A stretch of 64,000 nt of DNA. Source: JAGQKC01 sp965223675. GTDB lineage: Bacteria > Nitrospirota > Nitrospiria > Nitrospirales > UBA8639. The notes under the pieces are model-generated. The model was not told the origin of the DNA. It did not search any database and was given only the letters and a program-made list of their open reading frames with translations. The DNA lies in NCBI GenBank assembly GCA_965223675.1, contig OZ245013.1, positions 2,914,001 through 2,978,000 on the forward strand, written 5' to 3'. The position numbers and the translations under genes were made by a program. Shown in pieces: positions 25,827 to 33,597 of the stretch; the first letter of the stretch is position 1, and the number at the start of each line of letters is the position of its first letter.

Positions 25827-26177
25827 GGGGGTGACTGGCTTCGACGGGGATCAGGAGGTCAACGGAGCGTGTCGAGCTCTCGGAGTCTCGTTAAACCTTC
25901 GGGAAACCATTAAGTGCCAACGAACCATTGGCTCTCGCGGCTTAATTGACCGCGACGTCTCTCCTGGTTTTGCCTGCGGGTCAGGAAGAGGCGTCACTTT
26001 GCAGGCTGGTCCAATGCCGGTGCTCAGCGGCGGCGGATGAGAACTTTCTGGGCTAGCAGACGTTCTAAGCCGGTTGATGGGCGTGGGCGAATGCGAATAC
26101 TAAATCATCAGCTACACACGTAGGGCCGTTGCGCTAAATGTCTTCGGACGCGGGTTCGATTCCCGCCACCTCCACCA
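25827..26177 (+). ncRNA. ssrA: Transfer-messenger RNA (tmRNA)
   Basis: The gene starts with GGGGGTGACTGGCTTCGACG and ends with TTCGATTCCCGCCACCTCCA plus the CCA end. The first seven bases pair with CACCTCC, and a T-arm is present, forming the tRNA-like domain. The messenger part encodes the tag Ala-Asn-Glu-Pro-Leu-Ala-Leu-Ala-Ala at 25916-25942, followed by TAA. With the charged Ala this gives a degradation tag ending in the usual LALAA type. tmRNA with SmpB frees stalled ribosomes. The 3' end of ssrA is a classic integration site for mobile islands, and an accessory region begins directly downstream. Confidence 0.95.
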
Positions 26178-26180
26178 TTA

Positions 26181-26215
26181 GGCCTCTGAGGCACTAGCTT
26201 CAGAGGCCCTTTTTT
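26181..26215 (+). terminator. Rho-independent terminator after tmRNA
   Basis: GGCCTCTGA (26181-26189) pairs perfectly with TCAGAGGCC (26200-26208) across a ten-base loop, and is followed by C and a run of six T. This is a strong intrinsic terminator placed four bases after the tmRNA CCA. Confidence 0.9.
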
Positions 26216-26407
26216 ATTGAGATCCGTGTCTCTCATACAGCAGACAATACGCCGCTAACTTGGATCTTTCTTACCTACCATTGCAGTTCCGCTCTAGTTT
26301 CGCTCTGAAAACGTAGTAGGCCGGTTATCCGTAGCAAAAAAACTTTAACTAGTTGAAGAGCATTGCAGCACAATCGCTTGGATTCACTTTGGGAATACTA
26401 GTTCTGC

Positions 26408-26445
26408 TTTCGCGAAACTGTACTTTTTTTGAGGAGTTGGGCATG
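26408..26445 (+). repeat. Module-head repeat, copy A
   Basis: This copy reads TTTCGCGAAACTGTACTTTT, then GAGGAGTTGGGCATG. It is the leftmost of four copies (others at 27451, 28287 and 29997). About 80 bases upstream of it also align loosely with those upstream of copy B, with shared CCGTA, GAAG and GAATACT blocks. It lies about 170 bases before the BrnT gene, in a 375-base stretch between the tmRNA terminator and that gene, which otherwise holds nothing I can identify. Confidence 0.75.
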
Positions 26446-26615
26446 AAGGCTCAAGGATTTTGAATGTGTCTAATACAATAGCATTGCATTGAAGAAACGC
26501 AAAAAAACAAAATGCAATACAATAGAAGTGTTTTTTTAATGAGTGTGACGCAAGATCTTCTTCTAGAAGACCTCAGGTAACAGGTTGACTTTTGTATATA
26601 CTTTTATGTAGTCAA

Positions 26616-26936
26616 GTGGTATGTATTGATATACAGACGCTGGGGTTTGACTGGGATCAAGGCAATCGCAACAAATGTCACAAACATGGATTATCCTCAA
26701 GAGAGATTGAAGAGTTTTTTAAACAGGATGTTCTTGTTGCGCCAGATGTTCGGCACTCACAAGGGGAGAAACGGTTGTTGGCAGTTGGACGTTCTCAAAA
26801 TGGGAAAGGCATGATGTTTTTCTTTACTCTTCGGGAAAGTAAAGGAAATGTTCTTATCCGTCCAATCAGCGCACGGTATATGCACGAGAAGGAGAGGAAG
26901 CGATATGAGCAAGAAAGTACCAAAATTGAAAAGTGA
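26616..26936 (+). CDS. brnT: BrnT-family toxin, RelE-like ribonuclease
   Basis: The protein of about 106 residues matches BrnT: GFDWDQGNRNKCHKHGLS near the N-terminus, where family members have FxWDxxKxxxNxxKHG, then EEFFKQDVLV, GRSQNGKGMMFFFTLRE and the C-terminal RPISARYMHEKERKRYE. BrnT is a RelE-fold RNase neutralised by BrnA. No ATG begins the frame: GTG at 26616 is used, and TTG at 26592 is an alternative. The Asn-Arg insertion in the WDQGNRNKCHKHG segment matches the usual spacing. The antitoxin gene overlaps its end by 32 bases, the standard brnT-brnA order. Confidence 0.85.
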   Translation: MVCIDIQTLGFDWDQGNRNKCHKHGLSSREIEEFFKQDVLVAPDVRHSQGEKRLLAVGRSQNGKGMMFFFTLRESKGNVLIRPISARYMHEKERKRYEQESTKIEK

Positions 26937-27156
26937 CAAAGAGGCTGAAGAATTTTTGGAACAAGACCTTACAGAATATTTAGATCTCGATAATTTTCAG
27001 AAGGTGCACTTTGAGTTTTTACCAAAAACCAAACAGGTGAATCTCCGATTTCCAGAAAAGTTGCTAACTGCCGTCCAAAAGCGTGCACATAAGGAAGGGA
27101 TCCCCTATCAAAAATATATTCGGAGAGCCGTTGAAGACGCACTCAACACAAGGTAA
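26905..27156 (+). CDS. brnA: BrnA-type/CopG-family antitoxin
   Basis: This 83-residue protein has a ribbon-helix-helix C-terminal half (KQVNLRFPEKLLTAVQKRAH, then GIPYQKYIRRAVEDAL) and an acidic helical N-terminus (DKEAEEFLEQDLTEYLDLDN) suited to covering the BrnT active site. Such antitoxins dimerise, bind toxin and repress the operon. The ATG at 26905 lies inside the toxin gene, preceded by GGAGAGGAAG, so translation is coupled. Family members of this length are often annotated as CopG-like antitoxins. Pairing with BrnT makes the call firm. Confidence 0.85.
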   Translation: MSKKVPKLKSDKEAEEFLEQDLTEYLDLDNFQKVHFEFLPKTKQVNLRFPEKLLTAVQKRAHKEGIPYQKYIRRAVEDALNTR

Positions 27157-27450
27157 AACCTTTTTCCCAATGACAGCTTAAATTTACACTTCTCAACTAT
27201 TTTCAAGTCCCACTTTCGGGAACATTCTTCTCCTGCCCTTATAAAGCCCTCTCAAGAACAAACCAACACCTCCCCCTCTTCGTAGGGAGGTAACAGTACA
27301 TAGACCCTATACTTTCCAAACCGGCACTCCAAAGATAATACTTCTCTTCAGTCACAGCTTATAAGGAAAGTTTCGCCGTACGAAAACCTTTCAAAGTGGA
27401 AGCGCTTGACAGCGCAATGGAGTGAACACACTTCAGAATACTTTTTCGTG

Positions 27451-27491
27451 TTTCGCGAAACTGTACTTTCTGTGAGGGGTTGGGTAGCATG
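27451..27491 (+). repeat. Module-head repeat, copy B
   Basis: This copy reads TTTCGCGAAACTGTACTTTC, then TGTGAGGGGTTGGGTAGCAT and G. It ends 11 bases before the ATG of the DUF4160 gene. Roughly 80 bases upstream (from about 27372) resemble those before copy A. The 345-base stretch 27157-27502 has no other feature. Confidence 0.8.
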
Positions 27492-27502
27492 AAAGGATAA
27501 TC

Positions 27503-27763
27503 ATGCCCACGATTAGCGTCTTTTATGGTATCGTCATTCAAATGTTCTGGAAGGAACACAACCCGCCACATTTTCATGCACTCTATGGTGAACATGAGGC
27601 ACTGATCGATGTACGAGAGCTTAGGGTGATGCGGGGCTCGCTACCCCGTCGTGCCATGGCTCTAGTGCTAGAGTGGGCAGCAGATCATCGCGAGGAGCTG
27701 ATGGAGGACTGGAATCTATGCAACCAACTCAAACATCCGAATCCCATCGAACCCCTGAAGTAG
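27503..27763 (+). CDS. DUF4160-domain protein
   Basis: This 86-residue protein is a recognisable DUF4160 member: MPTISVFYGIVIQMFWKEHN, then PPHFHALYGEHEALIDVREL, and EWAADHREELMEDWNLC. The family is small and of unknown activity. It is found next to DUF2442 genes across many bacteria, and the pairing is widely suspected to act as a toxin-antitoxin-like module. The PPHFHA histidine pair is the most constant part and could be a metal or catalytic site. The gene starts immediately downstream of copy B of the 40-base repeat and overlaps the next gene by 46 bases. Confidence 0.85.
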   Translation: MPTISVFYGIVIQMFWKEHNPPHFHALYGEHEALIDVRELRVMRGSLPRRAMALVLEWAADHREELMEDWNLCNQLKHPNPIEPLK

Positions 27764-28053
27764 AACCAGCCATCCGGCATGTCGTGCCCTGGCGCGTCAC
27801 TTCCGTTAGTGCGAAGGCAAATTTGTGTTTGCAAGTAACGTTTGTGGACGGAACCACAGGGGAAGTTGACCTGCGGAACTTTCTGAGTAGTCCCAAAACC
27901 ACGGGAACGGTTTTCGAGTCGTTACGGGATGAAGACGCCTTTTCGAAAGTAGGAGTGATTCTGGGGGCAGTACAGTGGGCAAATGGAGCCGATCTCGCGC
28001 CCGATGTCATGTACGACGCAATCAAGTCTCAGGGTCGGTGGATTGTCGAATAA
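27718..28053 (+). CDS. DUF2442-domain protein
   Basis: This 111-residue protein has a DUF2442 core at about residues 25-100: VTSVSAKANLCLQVTFVDGT, then GEVDLRNFLSSPKTTGTVFE and a C-terminal GAVQWANGADLAPDVMYDAI. The GxxxWxxGxDLxPDxxY pattern is diagnostic. ATG at 27718 is chosen because it lies inside the DUF4160 gene in the usual coupled arrangement. The first 25 residues are low-complexity and may be poorly conserved. The function of the family is unknown. Confidence 0.85.
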   Translation: MQPTQTSESHRTPEVEPAIRHVVPWRVTSVSAKANLCLQVTFVDGTTGEVDLRNFLSSPKTTGTVFESLRDEDAFSKVGVILGAVQWANGADLAPDVMYDAIKSQGRWIVE

Positions 28054-28286
28054 AAGGAAGTTTGCCGAACCCTTTCAAAATGTATATTCCCGTTGCCTTT
28101 CTCCCTCGACTTGCCCGACCTTCTGTTATGGCTCAAAGCCAAACCCTTCTCTGTTATACCCGCTAGCTGCAGGCGAAAACCCATCTTTAAATCCATAAAA
28201 CGATTTAGGTTTACCAATAAATATTGAACGATCACCGTGAATATTGAGCTGTGTCAACCATTCCGGTTCGGGATCCCTTCTTTTGG

Positions 28287-28327
28287 TTTCGCGAACCTGT
28301 ACTTTTGTTGAGGGGGTTGGGTAGCAT
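28287..28327 (+). repeat. Module-head repeat, copy C
   Basis: This copy reads TTTCGCGAACCTGTACTTTT, then GTTGAGGGGGTTGGGTAGCA. It has two or three differences from copies B and D. It lies about 125 bases before the MNT gene. The 400-base stretch 28054-28453 is otherwise without a gene. A GGAAGTTTGCCGAACCCTTT block just after the DUF2442 stop resembles GGAAAGTTTCGCCG at 27363, hinting at a second shared block at the other end. Confidence 0.78.
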
Positions 28328-28453
28328 CGGTATGGTATGATAACAATCAAATACACCTATTGACCGTTAAATACTCAAAACACGAATTCTTTCTACTTTA
28401 TATAGACTTAGGGGTTTAGCCAGATCAGAGTGTTCAGGCAATAAAGAACCAAG

Positions 28454-28780
28454 ATGGAAAATACTTCTGATATCAAACCACTGGTCGAGCGGGCTCGTAA
28501 GATACTCCACACAGTCTACGGTAACCGCCTCAAGGGGGTGGTTCTTTACGGTTCCGCCGCACGAGGCGATATGTCTCTCGGCAGCGACATTGATCTTCTA
28601 GTTCTCCTAACACCTCCCGTATCCCTAGGCCGTGAACTTCGAACCATCATCAAAGCCCTTTATCCTCTGCAATTGGAAACAGACTGTCCGATTCATGCTA
28701 TGCCTATCGATGAAAATGCCTATCAAGCAGGCGAATCCAGTTGGTATCGCAATGCCAAAGAAGAAGGTATCCTGGTGTGA
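28454..28780 (+). CDS. MNT-type nucleotidyltransferase, antitoxin of an MNT-HEPN pair
   Basis: This 108-residue minimal nucleotidyltransferase has the pol-beta motif GVVLYGSAARGDMSLGSDIDLLVLL at about residues 29-53: the GSxxRG loop and the DxD metal site (D50-I-D52). In MNT-HEPN systems the MNT enzyme adds AMP residues to the partner HEPN RNase and switches it off. A third acidic residue lies at D75 (ETDCPIHA). The gene is followed by a HEPN gene whose GTG start overlaps its stop (GTGA), as is usual. Length and motifs are intact, so enzymatic activity is plausible. Confidence 0.88.
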   Translation: MENTSDIKPLVERARKILHTVYGNRLKGVVLYGSAARGDMSLGSDIDLLVLLTPPVSLGRELRTIIKALYPLQLETDCPIHAMPIDENAYQAGESSWYRNAKEEGILV

Positions 28781-29168
28781 ATCAGGAAACAGTCGACTTT
28801 TGGGCACGTGCTCGTCAGGCTTTTGAAACAGCTAAGCACATCGCACAATCCGATCCCGACGCCGCATCTTCACGGGCATATTATTCCGCCTTTTACGCGG
28901 TCTCAGCTCTTTTCTCCTCCGAAGGCAAAACCTTTATTCGACATTCTGGCATCGAGACTGCGGTGCATCGAGAATTAGTGAAGACCAATCGCTGGCCACG
29001 TGAACTTGGTGAAGACTATGCATTCTTGATTCGCTTACGCTCAACTGGCGATTACGGGGGGAAATTCATGTGACCTATGAAGAAGTGAAAGATGCGATTG
29101 AAGCCACAGAAAGAATTCTGAGTGCTATCCATAAAGAAAATCCCGAGTTGTTTCCACTCTCCGCCTAA
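28777..29168 (+). pseudogene. HEPN-domain protein with a frameshift (MNT partner)
   Basis: The frame from GTG at 28777 (NQETVDFWARARQAFETAKH) has a UPF0332-type HEPN core, ASSRAYYSAFYAVSALF. It is intact to about 29066, where a run of six G is followed by a stop at 29073-29075. Adding one G to that run restores a continuous frame, DYGGEIHVTYEEVKDAIEAT, ending at 29168, giving about 131 residues, the normal family length. So there is a single-base loss in a homopolymer, either real decay or a sequencing error. The classic RxxxxH site is not obvious, as in other UPF0332 members. Confidence 0.75.
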
Positions 29169-29248
29169 CTCTTTTTCACCGATAAAAATATTCTTAAAAG
29201 AGGTATAGCCGTACCAATAGCCATTATTCGGGTGGAGCGAGTTTCGTC

Positions 29249-29277
29249 TTGACGCCATTGACATATATGCATATTGA
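29249..29277 (+). promoter_or_regulatory. Promoter of the VapBC-like pair, suggests leaderless mRNA
   Basis: TTGACG (29249-29254), a 17-base spacer and TATTGA (29272-29277) form a good sigma-70-like promoter. The antitoxin ATG at 29283 lies only six bases after the -10 box and has no Shine-Dalgarno, so the transcript would start at or near the start codon. The AT-rich spacer (CATATATGCATAT) is palindromic and could be the operator. Confidence 0.5.
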
Positions 29278-29282
29278 TACAT

Positions 29283-29483
29283 ATGAGAACAACATTAAAC
29301 ATCGACGATGATCTTCTAGAGAAAGCGGCAAACCTCACGGGAGTTTCAGAAAAAACCTCGTTGGTGCGACTTGGCCTTGAAGCATTGATTTCTAAAAAGG
29401 CAGCATTGCGACTTGCTCAACTCGGAGGATCAGAAAAGCATCTCAAGTTGCCCCCGCGACGAAGATCAACCCAGAAGCGATGA
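29283..29483 (+). CDS. vapB: VapB-like ribbon-helix-helix antitoxin
   Basis: This 66-residue protein has the DUF2191/VapB pattern MRTTLNIDDDLLEKAANLTG, then SLVRLGLEALISKKAALRLAQLGG, and a basic proline-rich tail (KLPPRRRSTQKR). Such antitoxins bind DNA through an N-terminal RHH and wrap the PIN toxin with the C-terminus. ATG at 29283 is used since MRTTLNI is the family start. An ATG at 29274 would sit inside the -10 box. The toxin gene overlaps its stop by four bases. Confidence 0.88.
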   Translation: MRTTLNIDDDLLEKAANLTGVSEKTSLVRLGLEALISKKAALRLAQLGGSEKHLKLPPRRRSTQKR

Positions 29484-29839
29484 CTCTGGTTGACACATTA
29501 ATCTGGGTCAATCATCTTCGGTATGGGAACCCACGCCTGGAGTCATTACTCCAAGACACTCAAGTGCTCACTCATCCCTGGGTCATTGGCGAATTGGCCT
29601 GTGGAGGACTAAAGAACCGAAAAGAAATACTTGCCTTACTCCAAGCCCTTCCCGAAACACACCTTCCGGAATATCACGAAGTGCTTCATCTTCTTGAAGC
29701 TCACAAACTTTATGGAGTTGGATTAGGCTGGGTAGACATAAACCTGCTCGCAGCAGCTCAGCTCACGGGCTGTGCCTTGTGGACAGCTGACGCTCCATTG
29801 AAGAAAGCCGCAGCCAAACTCCAACTGCCCAAACAGTGA
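29480..29839 (+). CDS. vapC: VapC-like PIN-domain ribonuclease toxin
   Basis: This 119-residue PIN-domain protein shows acidic catalytic residues in the usual order: D5 in MTLVDTLIWVNHLR, E38 in WVIGELACGG, and two aspartates in VGLGWVDINLLAAAQ and LWTADAPLKKAA. VapC toxins cut tRNA or rRNA at specific sites. Length matches the family. ATG overlaps the antitoxin stop (ATGA). It ends about 160 bases before copy D of the repeat, so this TA pair closes the third module. Confidence 0.9.
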   Translation: MTLVDTLIWVNHLRYGNPRLESLLQDTQVLTHPWVIGELACGGLKNRKEILALLQALPETHLPEYHEVLHLLEAHKLYGVGLGWVDINLLAAAQLTGCALWTADAPLKKAAAKLQLPKQ

Positions 29840-29996
29840 TAGACCGGGATCCATCTTCATTGGGGTCATTCCCGAGATGAGTAGTCGGGAATCTATCTTC
29901 AATAGGAAAAAGGGATGGCTGTACCAGCAGGTTTTTGCGTTTGTTGGAGACAATCGCACTATGTCTGTAATGACGGATCAGCAATGCTTTATTAGA

Positions 29997-30037
29997 TTTC
30001 GCGAAACTGTACTTTTTATGAGGGGTTGGGTAGCATG
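29997..30037 (+). repeat. Module-head repeat, copy D
   Basis: This copy reads TTTCGCGAAACTGTACTTTT, then ATGAGGGGTTGGGTAGCATG, the closest match to copy B. It ends about 50 bases before the hsdM start, so it heads the type I restriction module. The 250-base spacer 29840-30088 holds nothing else I can identify. Confidence 0.8.
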
Positions 30038-30088
30038 GCGGGCGGACACACCCACAATATTTTGTAAAAAGAATCTGAGGATATTGGA

Positions 30089-32230
30089 ATGAGTCCTGAG
30101 ACACATTCGCAGCTTGCGAGTTTTATTTGGAGCATTTGCAACTTACTCCGGGGACCATACAAACGAAATGAATACCGAAAGGTCATCCTGCCCTTGACCG
30201 TGCTGCGCCGTTTTGATTGCCTGCTGGCACCCACCAAAGCTCAGGTGCTCACAGAGCATACGAAAATCAAGACCAAACCCGATAGTGTGGTGCGGAGTCT
30301 ACTCGAGAAAATCACGGGCAAACCTTTCTATAACCTTTCCAAGCTAGATCTCTCCAAACTCCTTGATGATCCTAATCAGCTCGCTCCCAACTTAAACGCT
30401 TACATCAATGGATTTTCGAAAAACGTTAGGGAGATTATAGAGCGGTTTGCCTTTGATCAACAAATCGCTCGCATGGCTGAAAAGAATCTACTGTATGAGG
30501 TTATTAAGAAGTTCGCTGCAGTCGATCTATCGACAAACCGTGTAGACAGTATGCAGATGGGTTACGTTTTCGAAGAACTGATACGAATCGGGGCAGAGCA
30601 GTCCAATGAGGAAGCCGGAGAACACTTCACACCCCGAGAGGTGATTAAGCTTATGGTCAACCTCCTCCTCTCGCCAGAAAAAGATCTCCGTAAGAGCCAT
30701 GTGGTAAGGACGATCTATGATCCAGCCTGCGGGACTGGTGGTATGCTGTCGGTGGCAGAGAAGTACATTCGGGACCTGAACGCCGAAGCCAATCCGCTTC
30801 TCTTTGGACAAGATTGGAACGATGAATCCTGGGCGATCTGTAAATCCGACATGCTGATTAAGGGAGAGGATGCGGACAATATTGTGCTTGGAGATACATT
30901 CACAAAAGACGGCTTCCACAACGATGCTGAAGGGAAAAAACACACCTTCGATTATATGCTAGCCAATCCTCCTTTTGGCGTGGAATGGAAGCAACAGGCG
31001 AAGTATATTCAGAGAGAGGCTGAGTCTCTCGGGTACAACGGTCGTTTCGGAGCGGGACTCCCACGCATCAACGACGGCTCATTACTCTTTTTGCAACACA
31101 TGCTTTCTAAGAGACGCATGCCGCAAGATGGCGGGAGCCGCATTGGCATCGTGTTTAACGGCTCACCCCTATTCACTGGAGACGCAGGTAGCGGGGAAAG
31201 CAATATCCGCCAATGGATCATCGAAAACGACTGGCTCGAAGCCGTAATCGCGCTGCCGGATCAGCTTTTCTACAACACAGGGATCTTCACGTACATTTGG
31301 GTATTGACTAACCATAAGGAAAGGCGACGCAAAGGCAAAATCCAACTCATTGACGCACGGCGTTTCTTCGTAAAAATGTCGAAAAGTCTCGGGAACAAAC
31401 GCAATAAGATTGGCGACCCGACGGACCGTCCAAGTGAACCCGATCAGATCTCGGAAATCACGCAGATCTTCGGAAACTTTCAAGATGGGGAAACGCGGAC
31501 ATTCATGGAGGAAGATCGTATTACCAAACAACAAGTCGAACGTTCGCGCGTGGTGAGCAAAGTCTTCGACAATGCTGATTTTGGGTTTCATAAAATCACG
31601 GTTGAGCGGCCTCTGCGACTCAACTTTCAAGCAACCCCAGAGCGTATTACACGTTTAGAGAATGAAAGTGGATTTGAAAAACTTGCTACCAGTACTAAAA
31701 AGAACAATAAAATACGACTCGAAGAAATCGAAGCTGGTAAGCGGCGCCAAGATGAGATCCGAAACCTTTTATCCAGGTTTGTCGAGACTCATGGAACAAA
31801 AATCTATAAAGATCGCAAGATTTTCCTCACCGACCTCCGCGAGATTGATCGCGCCGCTGACATTCGGCTTTCCGCCCCAGAGATCAAGGCCGTCCTTAAC
31901 GCCCTTGGCGAACGAGAAGAAACGGCTGAGATTTGCCGCAATAAAGACGGCAATGCAGAAGCAGACCCAGAACTCCGCGACACGGAAACCGTGCCACTCA
32001 AAGAAAGTATCCAAGATTATTTTAAGCGAGAGGTACTGCCCCACGTTTCTGACGCTTGGATCGATGAGAACAAAACGAAGGTTGGTTACGAAATTCCCCT
32101 CAATCGCCATTTCTACCAATATGAGCCACCACGGCCATTGGAGGAAATTGCGACGGATATCAAGAACCTGGAACGTGAGATTATTGATCTGCTACGAGAG
32201 GTAACGGGTAGCAACCAGGGAACGTTATGA
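30089..32230 (+). CDS. hsdM: Type I restriction-modification DNA methyltransferase subunit
   Basis: This 713-residue N6-adenine methyltransferase has an HsdM N-terminal helical domain (SQLASFIWSICNLLRGPYKR, about residues 5-130), then motif I DPACGTGGM from D211 and motif IV NPPFG from N293. EHFTPREVIKLMV and FYNTGIFTYIWVLTN are also typical. It is longer than many HsdM proteins (about 500-550), with a charged helical C-terminus (about 500-713). It modifies host DNA within a complex with HsdS. hsdS overlaps its stop by four bases (ATGA), and the set runs hsdM-hsdS-FRG-hsdR. Confidence 0.94.
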   Translation: MSPETHSQLASFIWSICNLLRGPYKRNEYRKVILPLTVLRRFDCLLAPTKAQVLTEHTKIKTKPDSVVRSLLEKITGKPFYNLSKLDLSKLLDDPNQLAPNLNAYINGFSKNVREIIERFAFDQQIARMAEKNLLYEVIKKFAAVDLSTNRVDSMQMGYVFEELIRIGAEQSNEEAGEHFTPREVIKLMVNLLLSPEKDLRKSHVVRTIYDPACGTGGMLSVAEKYIRDLNAEANPLLFGQDWNDESWAICKSDMLIKGEDADNIVLGDTFTKDGFHNDAEGKKHTFDYMLANPPFGVEWKQQAKYIQREAESLGYNGRFGAGLPRINDGSLLFLQHMLSKRRMPQDGGSRIGIVFNGSPLFTGDAGSGESNIRQWIIENDWLEAVIALPDQLFYNTGIFTYIWVLTNHKERRRKGKIQLIDARRFFVKMSKSLGNKRNKIGDPTDRPSEPDQISEITQIFGNFQDGETRTFMEEDRITKQQVERSRVVSKVFDNADFGFHKITVERPLRLNFQATPERITRLENESGFEKLATSTKKNNKIRLEEIEAGKRRQDEIRNLLSRFVETHGTKIYKDRKIFLTDLREIDRAADIRLSAPEIKAVLNALGEREETAEICRNKDGNAEADPELRDTETVPLKESIQDYFKREVLPHVSDAWIDENKTKVGYEIPLNRHFYQYEPPRPLEEIATDIKNLEREIIDLLREVTGSNQGTL

Positions 32231-33597
32231 AGTTTTCGCCTTATCCTAAGTACAAGTCTAATGATATCAAGTGGCTTACTGATATTCCGGAACATTGGAG
32301 TAAAAAGCGTGGCCGATTCTGTATTGATGTGAATCCACAATCGAAAAAGGTCCGCAGACTAACTCCCGACCAAGAAGTCTCCTTTGTACCGATGGAAGCA
32401 GTCGGGGAGTATGGCGGTTTGAACCTAGAACAGACCCGCACTATTTCAGATGTGGGATCAGGATATACCGAATTTGAAAGAGGCGATGTTGTTGTTGCGA
32501 AGATTACCCCCTGCTTTGAAAATGGAAAAGGAGCGCTTGCTAGTGGCCTTGTAAATGATATTGCGTTTGGAACCACAGAATTACATGTTCTTCGAGCTAC
32601 TAAGGCTGTAGATCCACAGCTTTTGTTCTATTTCACGATCTCACAGTTTTTCAGGGGTATTGGGGAAGGCGAAATGTACGGGGCCGGAGGACAGAAGCGC
32701 GTACCACCTGAATTCTGTAAAAACATTCAGATTCCGTTACCACCACTGCCTGAACAACGCGCCATCGCCGACTTTCTTGACCGCGAGACGGCGAAGATTG
32801 ACAGGTTGGTGGCGAAGAAGCGGACACTAATCGAGAGGCTAATAGAAAAGCGCATTGCGCTTATATCTCGTACAGTCACCCGCGGTCTTCCACCTATATA
32901 CCGCTGCGCCGCTGGCCTAAACCCGAACCCTAAACTCAAACCTTCTGGCATCGATTGGCTCGATGACGTACCGGAGCATTGGCGCATTGTAAGAGTGAAT
33001 AGCGTATTCCGCCTGCGTAGCGGTGGGACGCCTAGCACCGATGTGGTTGACTTCTGGAACGGTGATATTCCTTGGGTTTCTGCGAAGGACATGAAAACTC
33101 TTCGTATTGAAGATACCGAGGACCATATCACTGAGCGTGCAGTCAAAGAGTCAGCGACTTCAATTGTGCCCTTCGGAACAGTGCTTGTTGTAACACGCTC
33201 TGGGATTTTAAGGCATTCACTCCCTGTGGCTATTGCGCAACGTCCTTTGGCGATTAATCAAGATATCAAGGGACTTTCACCGACGGTAGATAACATTAAC
33301 ACTATTTTCTTTGCCTACTGGGTGCAAGGCAACCAAGATCCACTACTCACTTTCTGGCGGCAACAAGGTGCTACGGTAGAGAGCCTCAATGTTGAGACAA
33401 TAAAAGCCTCTTATTTTCCGTTACCTTCTGCGCAAGAACAGCAAACCATCGTCGACTTCCTTGATCAAGAGACTGCAAAAATCGACAAACTAGTCTCTAA
33501 GATTGAAACAGCCATCGACCGTCTCAGAGAATATCGCGCCGCTCTGATCACCGCCGCAGTCACGGGAAAAATCGATGTTCGGAAGGCGGTCTTATGA
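32227..33597 (+). CDS. hsdS: Type I restriction-modification specificity subunit
   Basis: This 456-residue protein has the duplicated HsdS plan: two target-recognition domains (about 15-180 and 235-400), each introduced by a WLxDxPEHW segment (KWLTDIPEHW and DWLDDVPEHW). Each is followed by a helical conserved region containing EQxxIxxFLDxETAKIDxLV (EQRAIADFLDRETAKIDRLV and EQQTIVDFLDQETAKIDKLV). The two TRDs read the two halves of a split target site. The sequence recognised cannot be predicted. Both flanking genes overlap it by four bases, so all four proteins are translated in coupled fashion. Confidence 0.93.
   Translation: MKFSPYPKYKSNDIKWLTDIPEHWSKKRGRFCIDVNPQSKKVRRLTPDQEVSFVPMEAVGEYGGLNLEQTRTISDVGSGYTEFERGDVVVAKITPCFENGKGALASGLVNDIAFGTTELHVLRATKAVDPQLLFYFTISQFFRGIGEGEMYGAGGQKRVPPEFCKNIQIPLPPLPEQRAIADFLDRETAKIDRLVAKKRTLIERLIEKRIALISRTVTRGLPPIYRCAAGLNPNPKLKPSGIDWLDDVPEHWRIVRVNSVFRLRSGGTPSTDVVDFWNGDIPWVSAKDMKTLRIEDTEDHITERAVKESATSIVPFGTVLVVTRSGILRHSLPVAIAQRPLAINQDIKGLSPTVDNINTIFFAYWVQGNQDPLLTFWRQQGATVESLNVETIKASYFPLPSAQEQQTIVDFLDQETAKIDKLVSKIETAIDRLREYRAALITAAVTGKIDVRKAVL

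Noticed and set aside
25792..26040. Plus-strand reading frame over the start of the tmRNA
   Set aside because: It lies inside the tmRNA, which is fully explained as an RNA gene. The frame lacks protein features.
26408..30037. The four module-head repeats as integron attC sites
   Set aside because: GTTGGGT/GTTGGGC fits the GTTRRRY core, but I found no matching RYYYAAC partner 50-150 bases upstream of the copies. The extended pairing needed for attC is absent, and there is no integrase.
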